This document shows positions 42,112-51,554 of a stretch of 64,000 nt of DNA, piece after piece. How positions within the stretch are numbered: position 1 is the stretch's first letter; each line of letters starts with the position of its first letter. Location of the stretch: assembly GCF_004137355.1 (NCBI RefSeq), contig NZ_SDVB01000380.1, positions 186,001 to 250,000 of the forward strand, given 5' to 3'. Position numbers and translations under genes: made by a program. The notes beneath the pieces were generated by a model. That model searched no databases. It had not been told where the DNA came from and saw nothing but the letters and a program-made list of their open reading frames with translations. The DNA is from Ciceribacter ferrooxidans. GTDB lineage: Bacteria; Pseudomonadota; Alphaproteobacteria; Rhizobiales; Rhizobiaceae.

Positions 42112-45100
42112 GTTGCATCACTGAACTTTGAGTTTCTTGCGGCGCATGACAATCGACTTGTGACACTGGGCGGGCTCGCCGAACAGTATTTCAGCGGCGA
42201 TCCATCGACGGCGATTGTCAAGCTCCGCCAATTCGCCGAGCTCATGGCAAAGTTGATCGCCGCTCGCCATGGCTCCTACCGTGACGAGCGCGAGACCTTT
42301 GATGAAACCTTGCGGCGGTTGTCCTACGAACGGATCATCCCCAAGGAAGTTGCCGACGTTTTCCACACTCTCCGCAAGGCGGGCAACACCGCCGTTCATG
42401 AGGCCAAGGGTGATCACGCCAATGCGCTGACCTCGCTCAAGTTCGCCCTGTCGCTCGGCGTCTGGTTTCATCGCACATACGGAAAGCAACCCGGCTTCAC
42501 GCCCGGCGCTTTTGTTCCGCCCCGCGAGCCTATCGATGCCACCGCGCCACTGCGCAAGGAGATCGAGGCGCTGCGGCGCAAGGTGGCCGAAAGCGACGAC
42601 GCGGCCACCGCTGCTCGCCTTGAGGCAGAAGAGCAGGCTCGCGCCCGTGAGACGGTCGAGGAACGGTTGAAGCGCGAGGCGGAGGAGCGAGCGACTTGGG
42701 AACAGCTTGCCCAGGAGAGCGCGGCGGAGAAGGAAGCCATCGCTGCCAAGCTCGCAGGTCTTCAGGCAGCGGCGGAAGCTGCCCCCCGCGTCGAGGTGCA
42801 GGAGCTTGTCGAGCGCGGTGAGCAGGCAGCCGCGAAGATCGACCTCGATGAGAGCCAGACCCGCGCCCTGATCGATCAGCAGCTTCGAGATCGTGGCTGG
42901 GAGGCGAATACCAAAACGCTGCGCTATAGTGCGGGCGTGCGACCGGCCAAGGGGCGCAACATGGCGATTGCCGAATGGCCCACGGCCAACGGTCCCGCCG
43001 ACTATGCGCTCTTCATCGGCACGATGCTGGTTGGCGTCGTTGAGGCGAAGCGCCGCCGCAAGAATGTCTCCGCCGCCATCGACCAAGCCGAACGTTATTC
43101 GGTGGGGATCAAGGATAGCGCAGACTTTGTTTCTGCTGGCGGGCCGTGGGGAGAGCATCGCGTCCCTTACGTCTTCGCCTCCAATGGTCGCTCCTATCTG
43201 AAGCAGATCGAGACTGAGAGCGGTATCTGGTTTCGCGATACCCGACGCTGCGCCAATCATCGCCGTGCGCTGGTGGACTGGCCGACGCCGGATGGCATAG
43301 CGCGGCTATTGGAAATCGATCTCGATGCAGCCACCGCGACACTCAAATCACAGCCGTTCGAGTTCGGTTTTCCTCTGCGCTCGTATCAAGAGGCGGCGAT
43401 CCGCGCCGTGGAGGCGGCACTGTCTGCCGAACAGCGGTCCATGCTGGTGGCGATGGCGACCGGCACCGGCAAGACCAAGCTCGCCATCGCCATGCTCTAT
43501 CGGCTGCTGTCGGCCAAACGCTTCCGCCGCATCTGCTTCGTCGTGGATCGCAGTGCCCTCGGCCACCAAACCGAAGGTGAATTCTCGACCACCAAGGTCG
43601 TGTCGGGCAAGACCTTCGCGGAGATTTTCGGCCTCAAAGGGTTGGAGGATGTCACGCCCGATCTGGAAACGAAGGTGCATATCTGCACGATCCAGGGACT
43701 GGTGAAGCGTGTCCTCTTCGCCGCCGACACCTCGGAGGCTCCGCCCGTCGATCAGTACGACCTGTTGGTCATTGACGAGTGCCATCGCGGCTATCTGCTC
43801 GACCGGGAGATGTCGGACGCCGAAATGAGCTTCCGGGGGCAGGATGACTATATCTCCAAGTACCGCCGAGTGCTCGAATACTTCGACGCCGTGAAGATCG
43901 GTCTGACGGCAACGCCAGCTCTGCACACCACCGACATCTTTGGCGAGCCGATTTTCCGCTACTCCTATCGCGAGGCTGTCATCGACGGCCATCTGATCGA
44001 CCACGAGCCACCGATCCGAATTGAAACAGCTCTGGCTCGGTCGGGCATCTGCTTCTCCGAAGGCGAACAGGTCGAGTATTTCGTCCCCGAAACCGGCGAG
44101 GTCAACACGGCGACCCTGCCGGACGAAGTTCACTTCGAGGTGGAGCAGTTCAACAAGCAGGTGATTACGCCGGAATTTAACCGCGTGGTCGCGGAGGAAC
44201 TTGCCAGGCACATCGACCCGGCTCTGCCTGGCAAGACGCTGATCTTCGCTGCTACCGATGCCCACGCCGATATGGTGGTCCATGCGATCAAGAAGGCGTT
44301 CAGTGACGCCTATGGCGAAATCGACGATGCGGCGGTGAAGAAGATCACTGGCAGCGTCGACAAGGTGCAGAACCTGATCCGCTCGTTCCGCAACGACGCC
44401 AATCCGCAGATCGTTGTCACCGTCGATCTTTTGACCACCGGCGTCGATATACCGAAGATCACCAACCTCGTGTTCCTGCGCCGGGTTAACAGCCGCATCC
44501 TCTACGAACAGATGATCGGTCGAGCGACGCGGCAATGCCCGGAGATCGGCAAAGAGGTGTTCCGCATCTTTGACGCCGTGGACCTTTACCCGCATCTGCA
44601 AAGTTTGACAGACATGAAGCCGGTTGTCGTCAACCCGTCGATCAGCTTCGAGCAGCTTGTCCGCGAGATGGTCGAGGCGACCGACGATCACCAGCGGGAG
44701 ACGATCCGCGAGCAGATGGTCGTAAAACTTCGTCGCCGTCTCAAGAAACTACCCGAGGATGCGCGGCAGCGGTTCGAGGCTGTCGCGGGTGAAACGCCGG
44801 AAGCGATATTGCAGCGATTGCTGGCTGGCGACGCGCCAGGACTTTCCGCCTGGTTGAAAGACCGCGCTGCCATTGGCCCGATCCTTGATTGGCAGGGAGA
44901 TGACGGCAATCCGCGTATCGTGCCGATCTCGCCGCACAGCGATGAGGTTGTTGCTATCACGCGAGGTTATGGCGAAGCTGAGAAGCCCGAAGACTTCCTC
45001 GATAGTTTTGCCGCCTTCGTCCGCGACAACGTGAACAGCATCGCCGCGCTCAAGCTGGTGGTGACGCGCCCCCGCGATCTCACTCGCGCCGATCTGAAAG

Positions 45101-45489
45101 AATTGCGCGTGGCGCTCGACCGCAAGGGTTATTCGGAGGCCAATCTGCGCCGTGCCTGGGCGGATGCGAAGAATGAGGAGATCGCCGCCTCGATTATCGG
45201 CTTCGTGCGTCAGGCGGCGATTGGCGATCCATTGACCCCATACGAGGATCGCGTGAAGGCAGCGATGCGCTCGATCCTGGGTAGCCGCTCGTGGACCGAT
45301 CCGCAGAAACGCTGGCTGTCACGGATCGGTGAGCAGATCGAAAAAGAAGTGATTGTCGACCGCGAGGCCATCGACAAGGAGCCGTTCATCGCCGATGGAG
45401 GGTTCAATCGTCTCAACAAGGTGTTCGGCGGAGAGCTTGAAAACATCCTTGCCGAGATCAGCGAAGAAATGTGGAGGAAGACCGCGTAA
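42112..45489 (+). CDS. hsdR: Type I restriction endonuclease subunit R
   Basis: The 1125-residue motor and nuclease subunit of a type I system. A DUF4145-like helical N-terminus (residues 10-120) and a coiled coil (about 150-260) precede the nuclease domain, in which GPADYALFIG and VVEAKRR supply the PD-(D/E)xK residues. The SF2 helicase follows with Walker A MATGTGKTKLA (about 447), DECH (about 555), LTATPAL and GRATRQCP. The C-terminus is EcoEI-like. The start at 42112 (MVASLNFEF) fits the family; an open frame runs up to 42052. Its stop overlaps the next gene (TAATG). Confidence 0.95.
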   Translation, partial: VASLNFEFLAAHDNRLVTLGGLAEQYFSGDPSTAIVKLRQFAELMAKLIAARHGSYRDERETFDETLRRLSYERIIPKEVADVFHTLRKAGNTAVHEAKGDHANALTSLKFALSLGVWFHRTYGKQPGFTPGAFVPPREPIDATAPLRKEIEALRRKVAESDDAATAARLEAEEQARARETVEERLKREAEERATWEQLAQESAAEKEAIAAKLAGLQAAAEAAPRVEVQELVERGEQAAAKIDLDESQTRALIDQQLRDRGWEANTKTLRYSAGVRPAKGRNMAIAEWPTANGPADYALFIGTMLVGVVEAKRRRKNVSAAIDQAERYSVGIKDSADFVSAGGPWGEHRVPYVFASNGRSYLKQIETESGIWFRDTRRCANHRRALVDWPTPDGIARLLEIDLDAATATLKSQPFEFGFPLRSYQEAAIRAVEAALSAEQRSMLVAMATGTGKTKLAIAMLYRLLSAKRFRRICFVVDRSALGHQTEGEFSTTKVVSGKTFAEIFGLKGLEDVTPDLETKVHICTIQGLVKRVLFAADTSEAPPVDQYDLLVIDECHRGYLLDREMSDAEMSFRGQDDYISKYRRVLEYFDAVKIGLTATPALHTTDIFGEPIFRYSYREAVIDGHLIDHEPPIRIETALARSGICFSEGEQVEYFVPETGEVNTATLPDEVHFEVEQFNKQVITPEFNRVVAEELARHIDPALPGKTLIFAATDAHADMVVHAIKKAFSDAYGEIDDAAVKKITGSVDKVQNLIRSFRNDANPQIVVTVDLLTTGVDIPKITNLVFLRRVNSRILYEQMIGRATRQCPEIGKEVFRIFDAVDLYPHLQSLTDMKPVVVNPSISFEQLVREMVEATDDHQRETIREQMVVKLRRRLKKLPEDARQRFEAVAGETPEAILQRLLAGDAPGLSAWLKDRAAIGPILDWQGDDGNPRIVPISPHSDEVVAITRGYGEAEKPEDFLDSFAAFVRDNVNSIAALKLVVTRPRDLTRADLKELRVALDRKGYSEANLRRAWADAKNEEIAASIIGFVRQAAIGDPLTPYEDRVKAAMRSILGSRSWTDPQKRWLSRIGEQIEKEVIVDREAIDKEPFIADGGFNRLNKVFGGELENILAEISEEMWRKTA

Positions 45490-46235
45490 TGAACCGTTTT
45501 GATGGTTCCATTGACGATCTGAAGGCAATCGTCGACCAAACCGGCGTGCGAGGCACTTGGACCACGCACGACAATAACCACTACAAGTTCACGGCTGCAA
45601 CTGGTGCTGTCCTAAATTGGTGGGATACCCGAAAGAAGACCGTGAGCTTTCAAGGGCCAGACGGTCCCAAGCAGGCACTTGAAGCCGCTGTGAACGCTGC
45701 CTGTGAAGGAAACGCCCTTGCGGTAAAGGTTCCGGCTAAGCCCGTGGAGGCCGATCCGAACGGTACCCGCATCTTCCTTGTTCATGGTCATGATGATGCC
45801 TCTCGTGAACAGTTGGAGCGCATCCTATTGCTCTTGGGTTTAGAACCGTTTGTGCTTCAGAATACTTCGGGCGGAGGAATGACGATCATCGAAGCGCTTG
45901 AGCGCCAGATCGGTAAAGAACCGGAAGCCAAGTTTGGGATCGTTTTGATGACACCTGACGACATGGGTTACGCCAACAGAGATGGCGCAGACAAAAGTCA
46001 GCCGCGTGCTCGTCAGAATGTCGTGATGGAGATGGGCATGCTGCTCTCTTCCCTCACGCGGGAAAAGGTCGTTATCCTCGTAAAGGGGCACCTGGAGCAG
46101 CCATCCGATGCTCACGGCATTATCTACCTGCATTTCAACAATCACGTAAAGGAAGTCGTGCCACGGCTAACAGAGCGGCTTAGAGCCGCTGGGTTCGACA
46201 TTCCAGCAGACCGCATCACGAAGGCAGCATCTTAA
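45489..46235 (+). CDS. TIR-like nucleotide-binding domain protein embedded in the hsd operon
   Basis: The 248-residue protein has a small N-terminal domain (residues 5-60, with NHYKFTAATGAVLNWWDTRK) and a C-terminal TIR-like domain (about 93-245). The latter matches the predicted nucleotide-binding TIR-like family (PF10137) found in CBASS and Pycsar-type effectors: RIFLVHGHDDASREQLERIL, GGGMTIIEALERQ (E135, candidate catalytic glutamate), VLMTPDDMGYA, and PRARQNVVMEMG. Such domains can cleave NAD. Both ends overlap hsdR and hsdM by TAATG, so it is a fixed part of the operon. NADase activity is inferred from the family. Confidence 0.85.
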   Translation: MNRFDGSIDDLKAIVDQTGVRGTWTTHDNNHYKFTAATGAVLNWWDTRKKTVSFQGPDGPKQALEAAVNAACEGNALAVKVPAKPVEADPNGTRIFLVHGHDDASREQLERILLLLGLEPFVLQNTSGGGMTIIEALERQIGKEPEAKFGIVLMTPDDMGYANRDGADKSQPRARQNVVMEMGMLLSSLTREKVVILVKGHLEQPSDAHGIIYLHFNNHVKEVVPRLTERLRAAGFDIPADRITKAAS

Positions 46236-47719
46236 TGACAACCACCACCGACATCGTTGCCAAGCTCTGGGGCCTCTGCAACGTCCTGCGTGACGATGGT
46301 GTCACCTACAACGAGTATGTGACCGAGCTGACCTACCTGCTGTTCTTGAAGATGCTCGCCGAGGTGCCGGACCAGAACGGCGTGTTGCGTGAAAACCGTC
46401 TGCCGGAAAACTATCGCTGGGGTATACTCGCTAAGCGCGAGGGCGTGGATCAGCTCGACTACTACAAGGCCATGCTGCTTGACCTCGGCAAGGCGAAGGA
46501 TGGTCTCGTCGCTGCCATCTTCACCGATGCGCAGACGCGACTTCGCAAGCCGACGAACCTCAAGGCGTTGACCTCCAACATCGACCAACTCGACTGGTTC
46601 TCCGCCCGCGAGGAAGGGCTCGGCAATCTCTATGAAGGGCTGTTGGAAAAGAACGCCGCCGACAAGAAATCCGGCGCGGGGCAGTATTTTACGCCGCGAC
46701 CGCTGATCGATTGCATCGTTCGGCTGATGCAGCCGCAGCCCGGTGAGGTCGTTCAGGACCCGGCAGCGGGCACGGCGGGCTTCCTCGTCGCCGCCGACAG
46801 GTACATCAAGGATCACACCGATGATCTTTACAAGCTCTCGCCGGAACAGGCGCACTTCCAGCGCAACAATGCGTTCGTCGGCGGTGAGCTTGTGCCGGAC
46901 ACGCATCGGCTCTGCATGATGAACCTGCTGTTGCACGGCGTCGAGGGTGGCGTGGTGAACATCGACACATTGTCGCCGGACGGCGCGGGATTGCCCAAGG
47001 CCGATCTGATCCTGACCAATCCGCCGTTCGGTACCAAGAAGGGCGGCGGTCGCCCGACCCGCTCTGACTTCTCGGTGACGGCGGACACATCGAACAAGCA
47101 GCTTGCTTTCGTCGAACACATCGTCCGCGCCCTCAAGCCCGGTGGCCGCGCTGCCGTGGTGGTGCCGGACAACGTGCTGTTCGAGGACAACACCGGGCGG
47201 CGGCTGCGCACCTGGTTGATGGAACTTTGCGGCCTGCACACGATCCTGCGCCTGCCGACCGGCATCTTCTATGCACAGGGCGTCAAGACCAACGTGCTGT
47301 TCTTCCAGCGCGGTAAGACCGACAAGGGCAACACCAGCGCCGTGTGGGTCTATGACATGCGGGCCAACATGCCCGCCTTCGGCAAGACCCGTCCGCTCAC
47401 CGTCGCCGACTTCGCCAGCTTCGAGACCGCCTATGGTTCCGATCCGAACGGCAGTGCCGAGCGGAAGGATCAGGGCGAGGATAGCCGCTGGCGCATGTTT
47501 ACCCGAGAGGCTATCAGCGCCCGCAACGACAATCTCGACATCGCATGGCTGCGCGATACCGAGGCCGAAGCTGAGGAGGCCCTGACCGAGCCCGAGGACA
47601 TCGCGGCCGCCATCATCGGCCACCTCAAGGCTGCGCTGGAGGAGATCGAGGCGTTATCGGAGGAGATCGAGCCGGATAGTGTCGAGGAGGCCGCTACCAT
47701 CGCGGAGGCGGCTGAATGA
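46235..47719 (+). CDS. hsdM: Type I restriction system methyltransferase subunit M
   Basis: The 494-residue N6-adenine methyltransferase has an N-terminal helical HsdM domain (residues 1-130) and the catalytic domain with the S-adenosylmethionine site VVQDPAAGTAGFLVAA (about residue 170) and the catalytic NPPF motif in LILTNPPFGTKKGGG (about 262). The GAGQYFTPRPLIDCIVRLM block before it is typical. It modifies host DNA together with HsdS. It overlaps both neighbours. Confidence 0.96.
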   Translation: MTTTTDIVAKLWGLCNVLRDDGVTYNEYVTELTYLLFLKMLAEVPDQNGVLRENRLPENYRWGILAKREGVDQLDYYKAMLLDLGKAKDGLVAAIFTDAQTRLRKPTNLKALTSNIDQLDWFSAREEGLGNLYEGLLEKNAADKKSGAGQYFTPRPLIDCIVRLMQPQPGEVVQDPAAGTAGFLVAADRYIKDHTDDLYKLSPEQAHFQRNNAFVGGELVPDTHRLCMMNLLLHGVEGGVVNIDTLSPDGAGLPKADLILTNPPFGTKKGGGRPTRSDFSVTADTSNKQLAFVEHIVRALKPGGRAAVVVPDNVLFEDNTGRRLRTWLMELCGLHTILRLPTGIFYAQGVKTNVLFFQRGKTDKGNTSAVWVYDMRANMPAFGKTRPLTVADFASFETAYGSDPNGSAERKDQGEDSRWRMFTREAISARNDNLDIAWLRDTEAEAEEALTEPEDIAAAIIGHLKAALEEIEALSEEIEPDSVEEAATIAEAAE

Positions 47720-48999
47720 GTAAGCTGCCGCAGGGGTGGTCTTCCGAAACGATGGGCGAACTTGCCGACTTCATAATGGGGCAAGCTCCCCCCGGCAGCG
47801 AATGCAATAAGTCCGGAAGCGGGACGCCTTTCGTGAAGGCAGGTGAGTTCGGGACTGAGCGCCCTGTGATCAGAGAATGGACTACGCGCCCTCTGAAGCA
47901 AGGATGCGCCTCGGATGTATTCATCTGCGTCGTCGGAGCGACAGCAGGGAAGATCAACCTTGGAGCGGATTGCGCAATTGGCCGAAGTGTTGCCGCGATC
48001 CGTCCCAGTGGCGCGCTTGATCAGCACTTTCTCTACAGGTTTCTGTCTACAAGAGTTCGGGAGTTGCGTGCCGGTTCAGCGGGAAGCGCACAAGGCGTCA
48101 TCTCTAAGGATGATCTCGCGGCTGTGGAGATGGCGCTCCCGCCGCTCCCCGAGCAGCGGCGGATCGTGGCGAAGATCGACAGCCTCACCGGAAAATCCAG
48201 ACGCGCCCGCGATCACCTCGACCACATCCCCCGCCTCGTCGAGAAGTACAAGCAGGCCGTCCTCGCGGCGGCGTTTGCTGAGGCCAATGGCTCTTCGGGG
48301 CATCTTGTGACGATTGGTGAGATCGCCAGCGAAGTGCGAAATGGGCTGAGCAAGAAACCTACGGATGGACCTGAAGGCACACCGATTTTACGCATTTCCG
48401 CTGTGCGCCCACGACAAGTCCGCATAGATGACGTTCGCTACTATCCTACGGAGGAAGTTCCAGCGTCTGCCATGCTTCGCACCGGCGACCTGCTGTTTAC
48501 CCGCTACAACGGCAATCCCGAGTTCACGGCAGTGTGTGGACAGGTTCGCCATATGGTCGGTGAACTCACCTATCCTGACAAGCTCATTCGCGTAAGAATG
48601 GCGCGGGGCGTTGAGCCGTCGTTTGTAGAACTGATGGCCACGAGCGAGCAGGCAAGGAGATGGCTCAACCCGCACATCAAGTCGGCTGCCGGTCAGCATG
48701 GCATTTCGGGGGCAGACCTCAAACGCCTGCCAATTCCTCTCCCTTCCTTGGCGACCCAACAAGGCATAGTCCGTCGGATCGAGGCTGCTTTTGTCTGGAT
48801 CGACCGTCTCGCATCGGAGGCGACCAGTGCCCGCAGGTTAATCGACAAGCTCGATCAGGCCTTGCTCGGCAAGGCGTTCCGAGGCGAACTCGTGCCGCAA
48901 GACCCCGAGGACGAACCCGCCAGCGTGTTGCTGGATCGGATCAGAACCGAGCGCGACACAGCTCCGAAGACGCGGAGAGGACGGCGACCAGCAGCATGA
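47716..48999 (+). CDS. hsdS: Type I restriction system specificity subunit S
   Basis: The 427-residue subunit contains two target recognition domains (about residues 5-150 and 200-375), each followed by a conserved helix, visible as LPPLPEQRRIVAKIDSLTGK and LPSLATQQGIVRRIEAAFVW. It sets the bipartite DNA site for both methylation and restriction. The sequence recognised cannot be read from the protein here. It overlaps hsdM and mrr by 4 bases each (ATGA). Confidence 0.95.
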   Translation: MSKLPQGWSSETMGELADFIMGQAPPGSECNKSGSGTPFVKAGEFGTERPVIREWTTRPLKQGCASDVFICVVGATAGKINLGADCAIGRSVAAIRPSGALDQHFLYRFLSTRVRELRAGSAGSAQGVISKDDLAAVEMALPPLPEQRRIVAKIDSLTGKSRRARDHLDHIPRLVEKYKQAVLAAAFAEANGSSGHLVTIGEIASEVRNGLSKKPTDGPEGTPILRISAVRPRQVRIDDVRYYPTEEVPASAMLRTGDLLFTRYNGNPEFTAVCGQVRHMVGELTYPDKLIRVRMARGVEPSFVELMATSEQARRWLNPHIKSAAGQHGISGADLKRLPIPLPSLATQQGIVRRIEAAFVWIDRLASEATSARRLIDKLDQALLGKAFRGELVPQDPEDEPASVLLDRIRTERDTAPKTRRGRRPAA

Positions 49000-49928
49000 G
49001 CATTCCCGATTACCAGAGCCTGATGCTGCCCGTCCTACGCCTCGCAGCTGAGGGCGAGAAGCGTGTCGCTGATGTCGAGGATCGGATCGCCAACGATCTC
49101 GGCCTAACGCAGGAGGAGCGGGAGGAACTGCTGCCCAGTGGCCGCCAACGCGTACTGCACAACCGCATCCACTGGGCCAAGTTTTACATGACCAAGGCCG
49201 GGCTACTCGCCTCTCCGGCGCGAGGGCGGTTCGTCGCTACGGATGATGGCAAGGCCATTCTCGCGACCAATCCCGACCGCATCGATGTTAAGCTGCTCCT
49301 CCAGCGTCCAGAATTCCGCGAATTCTACAAGAACGCCAGCGGCTCGGATGTTGATGTGGGCGAGGCCCCGCAGGCTCATCCCTCACATCTTGATACCGAT
49401 GCTACCACCCCGGAGGAGCAGATCGAGGCTGCCTATCAGGCGGTGCTGACCGCACTGCGAGCCGACCTCCTCGACAGGATCAGTCAGAACAGCCCGGCAT
49501 TCTTCGAGGGACTTATTGTCGATCTTCTCGTCGCCATGGGCTACGGCGGCTCACGTAAGAACGCAGCCGAGCAACTTGGTCGATCCGGCGACGGCGGTGT
49601 CGACGGTGTCGTGAACGAGGATCGACTGGGCCTAGACCGCGTGTACGTCCAGGCCAAGCGTTACGCCCCCTCCAACTCCGTGGGGCGTCCGGACGTGCAG
49701 GCATTTGTGGGCAGCCTCGTTGGTCTTGGGGCGACCAAAGGCGTGTTCGTGACAACCTCCACTTTCAGCCAGCAGGCCAGAGACTTCGTGAAGCACCTCT
49801 CTCAGAGGGTGATCCTGATCGACGGTCAGCGCCTCACTGATCTGATGATCGAGCACGACGTCGGCGTCCGCACCAGTCGCGCCATTGCGTTCAAACGCCT
49901 GGATGAGGATTTCTTCACGGAGGAATAG
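48996..49928 (+). CDS. mrr: Mrr-like restriction endonuclease
   Basis: The 310-residue protein has the Mrr N-terminal winged helix (YQSLMLPVLRLAAEGEKRVA, residues 5-90) and the C-terminal Mrr catalytic domain starting at FFEGLIVDLLVAMGYGGS. The nuclease motif runs from GDGGVDGVV (Asp) to VYVQAKRYA, the QxK variant common in Mrr. Mrr cleaves DNA with foreign methylation. The ATG overlaps the hsdS stop, making it the fifth member of the coupled operon; longer upstream frames are shadows of hsdS. Confidence 0.93.
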   Translation: MSIPDYQSLMLPVLRLAAEGEKRVADVEDRIANDLGLTQEEREELLPSGRQRVLHNRIHWAKFYMTKAGLLASPARGRFVATDDGKAILATNPDRIDVKLLLQRPEFREFYKNASGSDVDVGEAPQAHPSHLDTDATTPEEQIEAAYQAVLTALRADLLDRISQNSPAFFEGLIVDLLVAMGYGGSRKNAAEQLGRSGDGGVDGVVNEDRLGLDRVYVQAKRYAPSNSVGRPDVQAFVGSLVGLGATKGVFVTTSTFSQQARDFVKHLSQRVILIDGQRLTDLMIEHDVGVRTSRAIAFKRLDEDFFTEE

Positions 49929-50072
49929 CGGCGGTGCTGCCGTAGGGAGACCATGAAGTGTTGCTATTTCCTGCCACGATGAAAATGTACCGTTTGGTTT
50001 CGGGGTTGATCAATGGTAGTCGTCTGGCAAGGTGGTCGGAATTTGCGCCGATCAGCGTGAGGCATGATTAGA

Positions 50073-50816
50073 ATGAGCGAATACAGGTTTCACATAGAAA
50101 ACAGCTACACGCCGGAAACGCTGCCGATGGACCGGCTTGCGGAGTACATGGCGGCGTATGCCCGTTTGCTCGGTGAAACCGCCAATGTTCATTTCCAGGG
50201 TGTCGAGACGGGTTCCGCGATCCTTGTCGCCGCCGTGGATGAACCGGCGCAGCCGAAGGTGCAGGACAGGATGCGGAGCCTTCAGCGGGGGAGCGCGCCC
50301 AAGGATGCCCTTAAGGCGTTTGACGAACTCGATGAGATGCTGCGCAAGGACAATGCGACCGGTGAGCTGAGTGGGAACGATGGCGCTGTCATTCTGCCGT
50401 TTCCCGGTCGTACCCGGCCTGAACCGCTGGTCTTTGGCCCGATACGGCAGGAAGGCAGCCTTGAGGGGCAGGTCATCCGCGTCGGTGGTAAGGATGACAC
50501 TATCCCTGTTCACCTGCGCGATGGTGCCATCATCCATAGCGGTCTCAACGCTACAGCCGACCTCGCTCGGAAGATCGCACAGCATCTTCTCGGCCCGACC
50601 TTGCGCGTCTACGGCAGCGGGACATGGTATCGGGAGGCCGATGGCAGTTGGGTTCTGAAGAGCTTCAAGATCACCGATTTTGAGGTTCTGGGCGACGAGC
50701 CGCTTGAGGACGTGGTCGCTTCCCTGCGAAAGATCAAGGGAAGCACCTGGAACGAGGTTCCCGATCCTGTTCGCGCACTCCTTGAAGATCGTCATGGTGG
50801 CGGAGACGCGAATTGA
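50073..50816 (+). CDS. Hypothetical protein paired with PIN-domain gene
   Basis: This 247-residue protein is not recognised. It begins MSEYRFHIENSYTPETLPMD and is mixed alpha/beta with no membrane segment; the C-terminal third (LRVYGSGTWYREADGSWVLK) looks beta-rich. Its stop overlaps the TTG start of the PIN gene, so the two are translationally coupled. At 27 kDa it is large for a classical antitoxin, yet the position matches one. An alternative ATG nine bases upstream sits too close to the GTGAGG ribosome site. Confidence 0.75.
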   Translation: MSEYRFHIENSYTPETLPMDRLAEYMAAYARLLGETANVHFQGVETGSAILVAAVDEPAQPKVQDRMRSLQRGSAPKDALKAFDELDEMLRKDNATGELSGNDGAVILPFPGRTRPEPLVFGPIRQEGSLEGQVIRVGGKDDTIPVHLRDGAIIHSGLNATADLARKIAQHLLGPTLRVYGSGTWYREADGSWVLKSFKITDFEVLGDEPLEDVVASLRKIKGSTWNEVPDPVRALLEDRHGGGDAN

Positions 50817-51370
50817 TTGTTGCCTTCGACGCCAACATACTTGTCTACCTCTTCGATGAAAGTGCCAATGCGCCGACCAGCAAAACCACTGGCCTGCCGG
50901 TGGAGCGTTGCCGCGAGCGTGTCGAGTATCTGATCGCGACCCTCCAGCGGGAGAAGACGAAGATCATCATCCCCACGCCCTCGCTGGCCGAAAGCCTTGT
51001 AAGGGCGCAGGATGGAGCGCCGGAACGTCTCGCGATCATCAAGAGAAGCAAGCATTTCCGCATCTCGCCTTTCGATGAGCGTGCGGCGGTAGAATACGCC
51101 GCGATGCAAGTTGAGCGCCGCCGGAGCGGGACGAAGTCCGAAGCAGCGTCAAAGGCAAAAGCCAAGTTCGATGACCAGATCGTCGCCATAGCCGCTATCG
51201 AGGGCGCGACGGTCATCTATTCTGACGACGGGGACATCAAGAAGCTGGCTGGCTCGAAATTAGAGGTCTTGGGCATTGAAGACCTGCAACTTCCGCCCGA
51301 AGATGACCAGGCATCATTCAGTTTTGAGCCGCCCACATTCGATGAAAATGGCACGGAAGACAGCGAGTAA
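50813..51370 (+). CDS. PIN-domain ribonuclease-like protein
   Basis: The 185-residue protein opens IVAFDANILVYLFDES with the first PIN aspartate (D6). The later acidic residues are in PTPSLAESLV, KFDDQIVAIAAIEG and VIYSDDGDIKKLAG. This is the metal-dependent ribonuclease fold of VapC toxins and related enzymes. A acidic tail of about 30 residues follows. It starts at a TTG within the stop of the preceding gene. Toxin activity is inferred. Confidence 0.85.
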   Translation: MIVAFDANILVYLFDESANAPTSKTTGLPVERCRERVEYLIATLQREKTKIIIPTPSLAESLVRAQDGAPERLAIIKRSKHFRISPFDERAAVEYAAMQVERRRSGTKSEAASKAKAKFDDQIVAIAAIEGATVIYSDDGDIKKLAGSKLEVLGIEDLQLPPEDDQASFSFEPPTFDENGTEDSE

Positions 51371-51492
51371 TCGTCGGGCAATCTGCAATTCATCAGTTGC
51401 GGGGAATGCCTTCGGATAAATCCTGTCGATCCGTAGCCAGCGGCTCTCCCAACTTGCTACCAACCTTCGCGGAACTGGGAGCCGGACAACTG

Positions 51493-51513
51493 ACCTTGTG
51501 CAATTAATTGCAA
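51493..51513. repeat. Third copy of the TGCAATTAATTGCA palindrome, 21-bp direct repeat of 39036-39056
   Basis: Twenty-one bases, ACCTTGTGCAATTAATTGCA plus A, are identical to 39036-39056 in the second recombinase gene, in the same orientation and 12,457 bases away. The site lies in the gap between the PIN gene and the first ribbon-helix-helix gene. It may be the other end of a nested cassette. Confidence 0.75.
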
Positions 51514-51554
51514 ATTTAATCGAATTTTACGGATCGAGGCCAGCGCCAGGCTGA

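Noticed and set aside
48660-48995. Longer start for the mrr gene
   Set aside because: The extra 112 codons run antiphase through hsdS; the ATG overlapping the hsdS stop gives the family's usual N-terminus.
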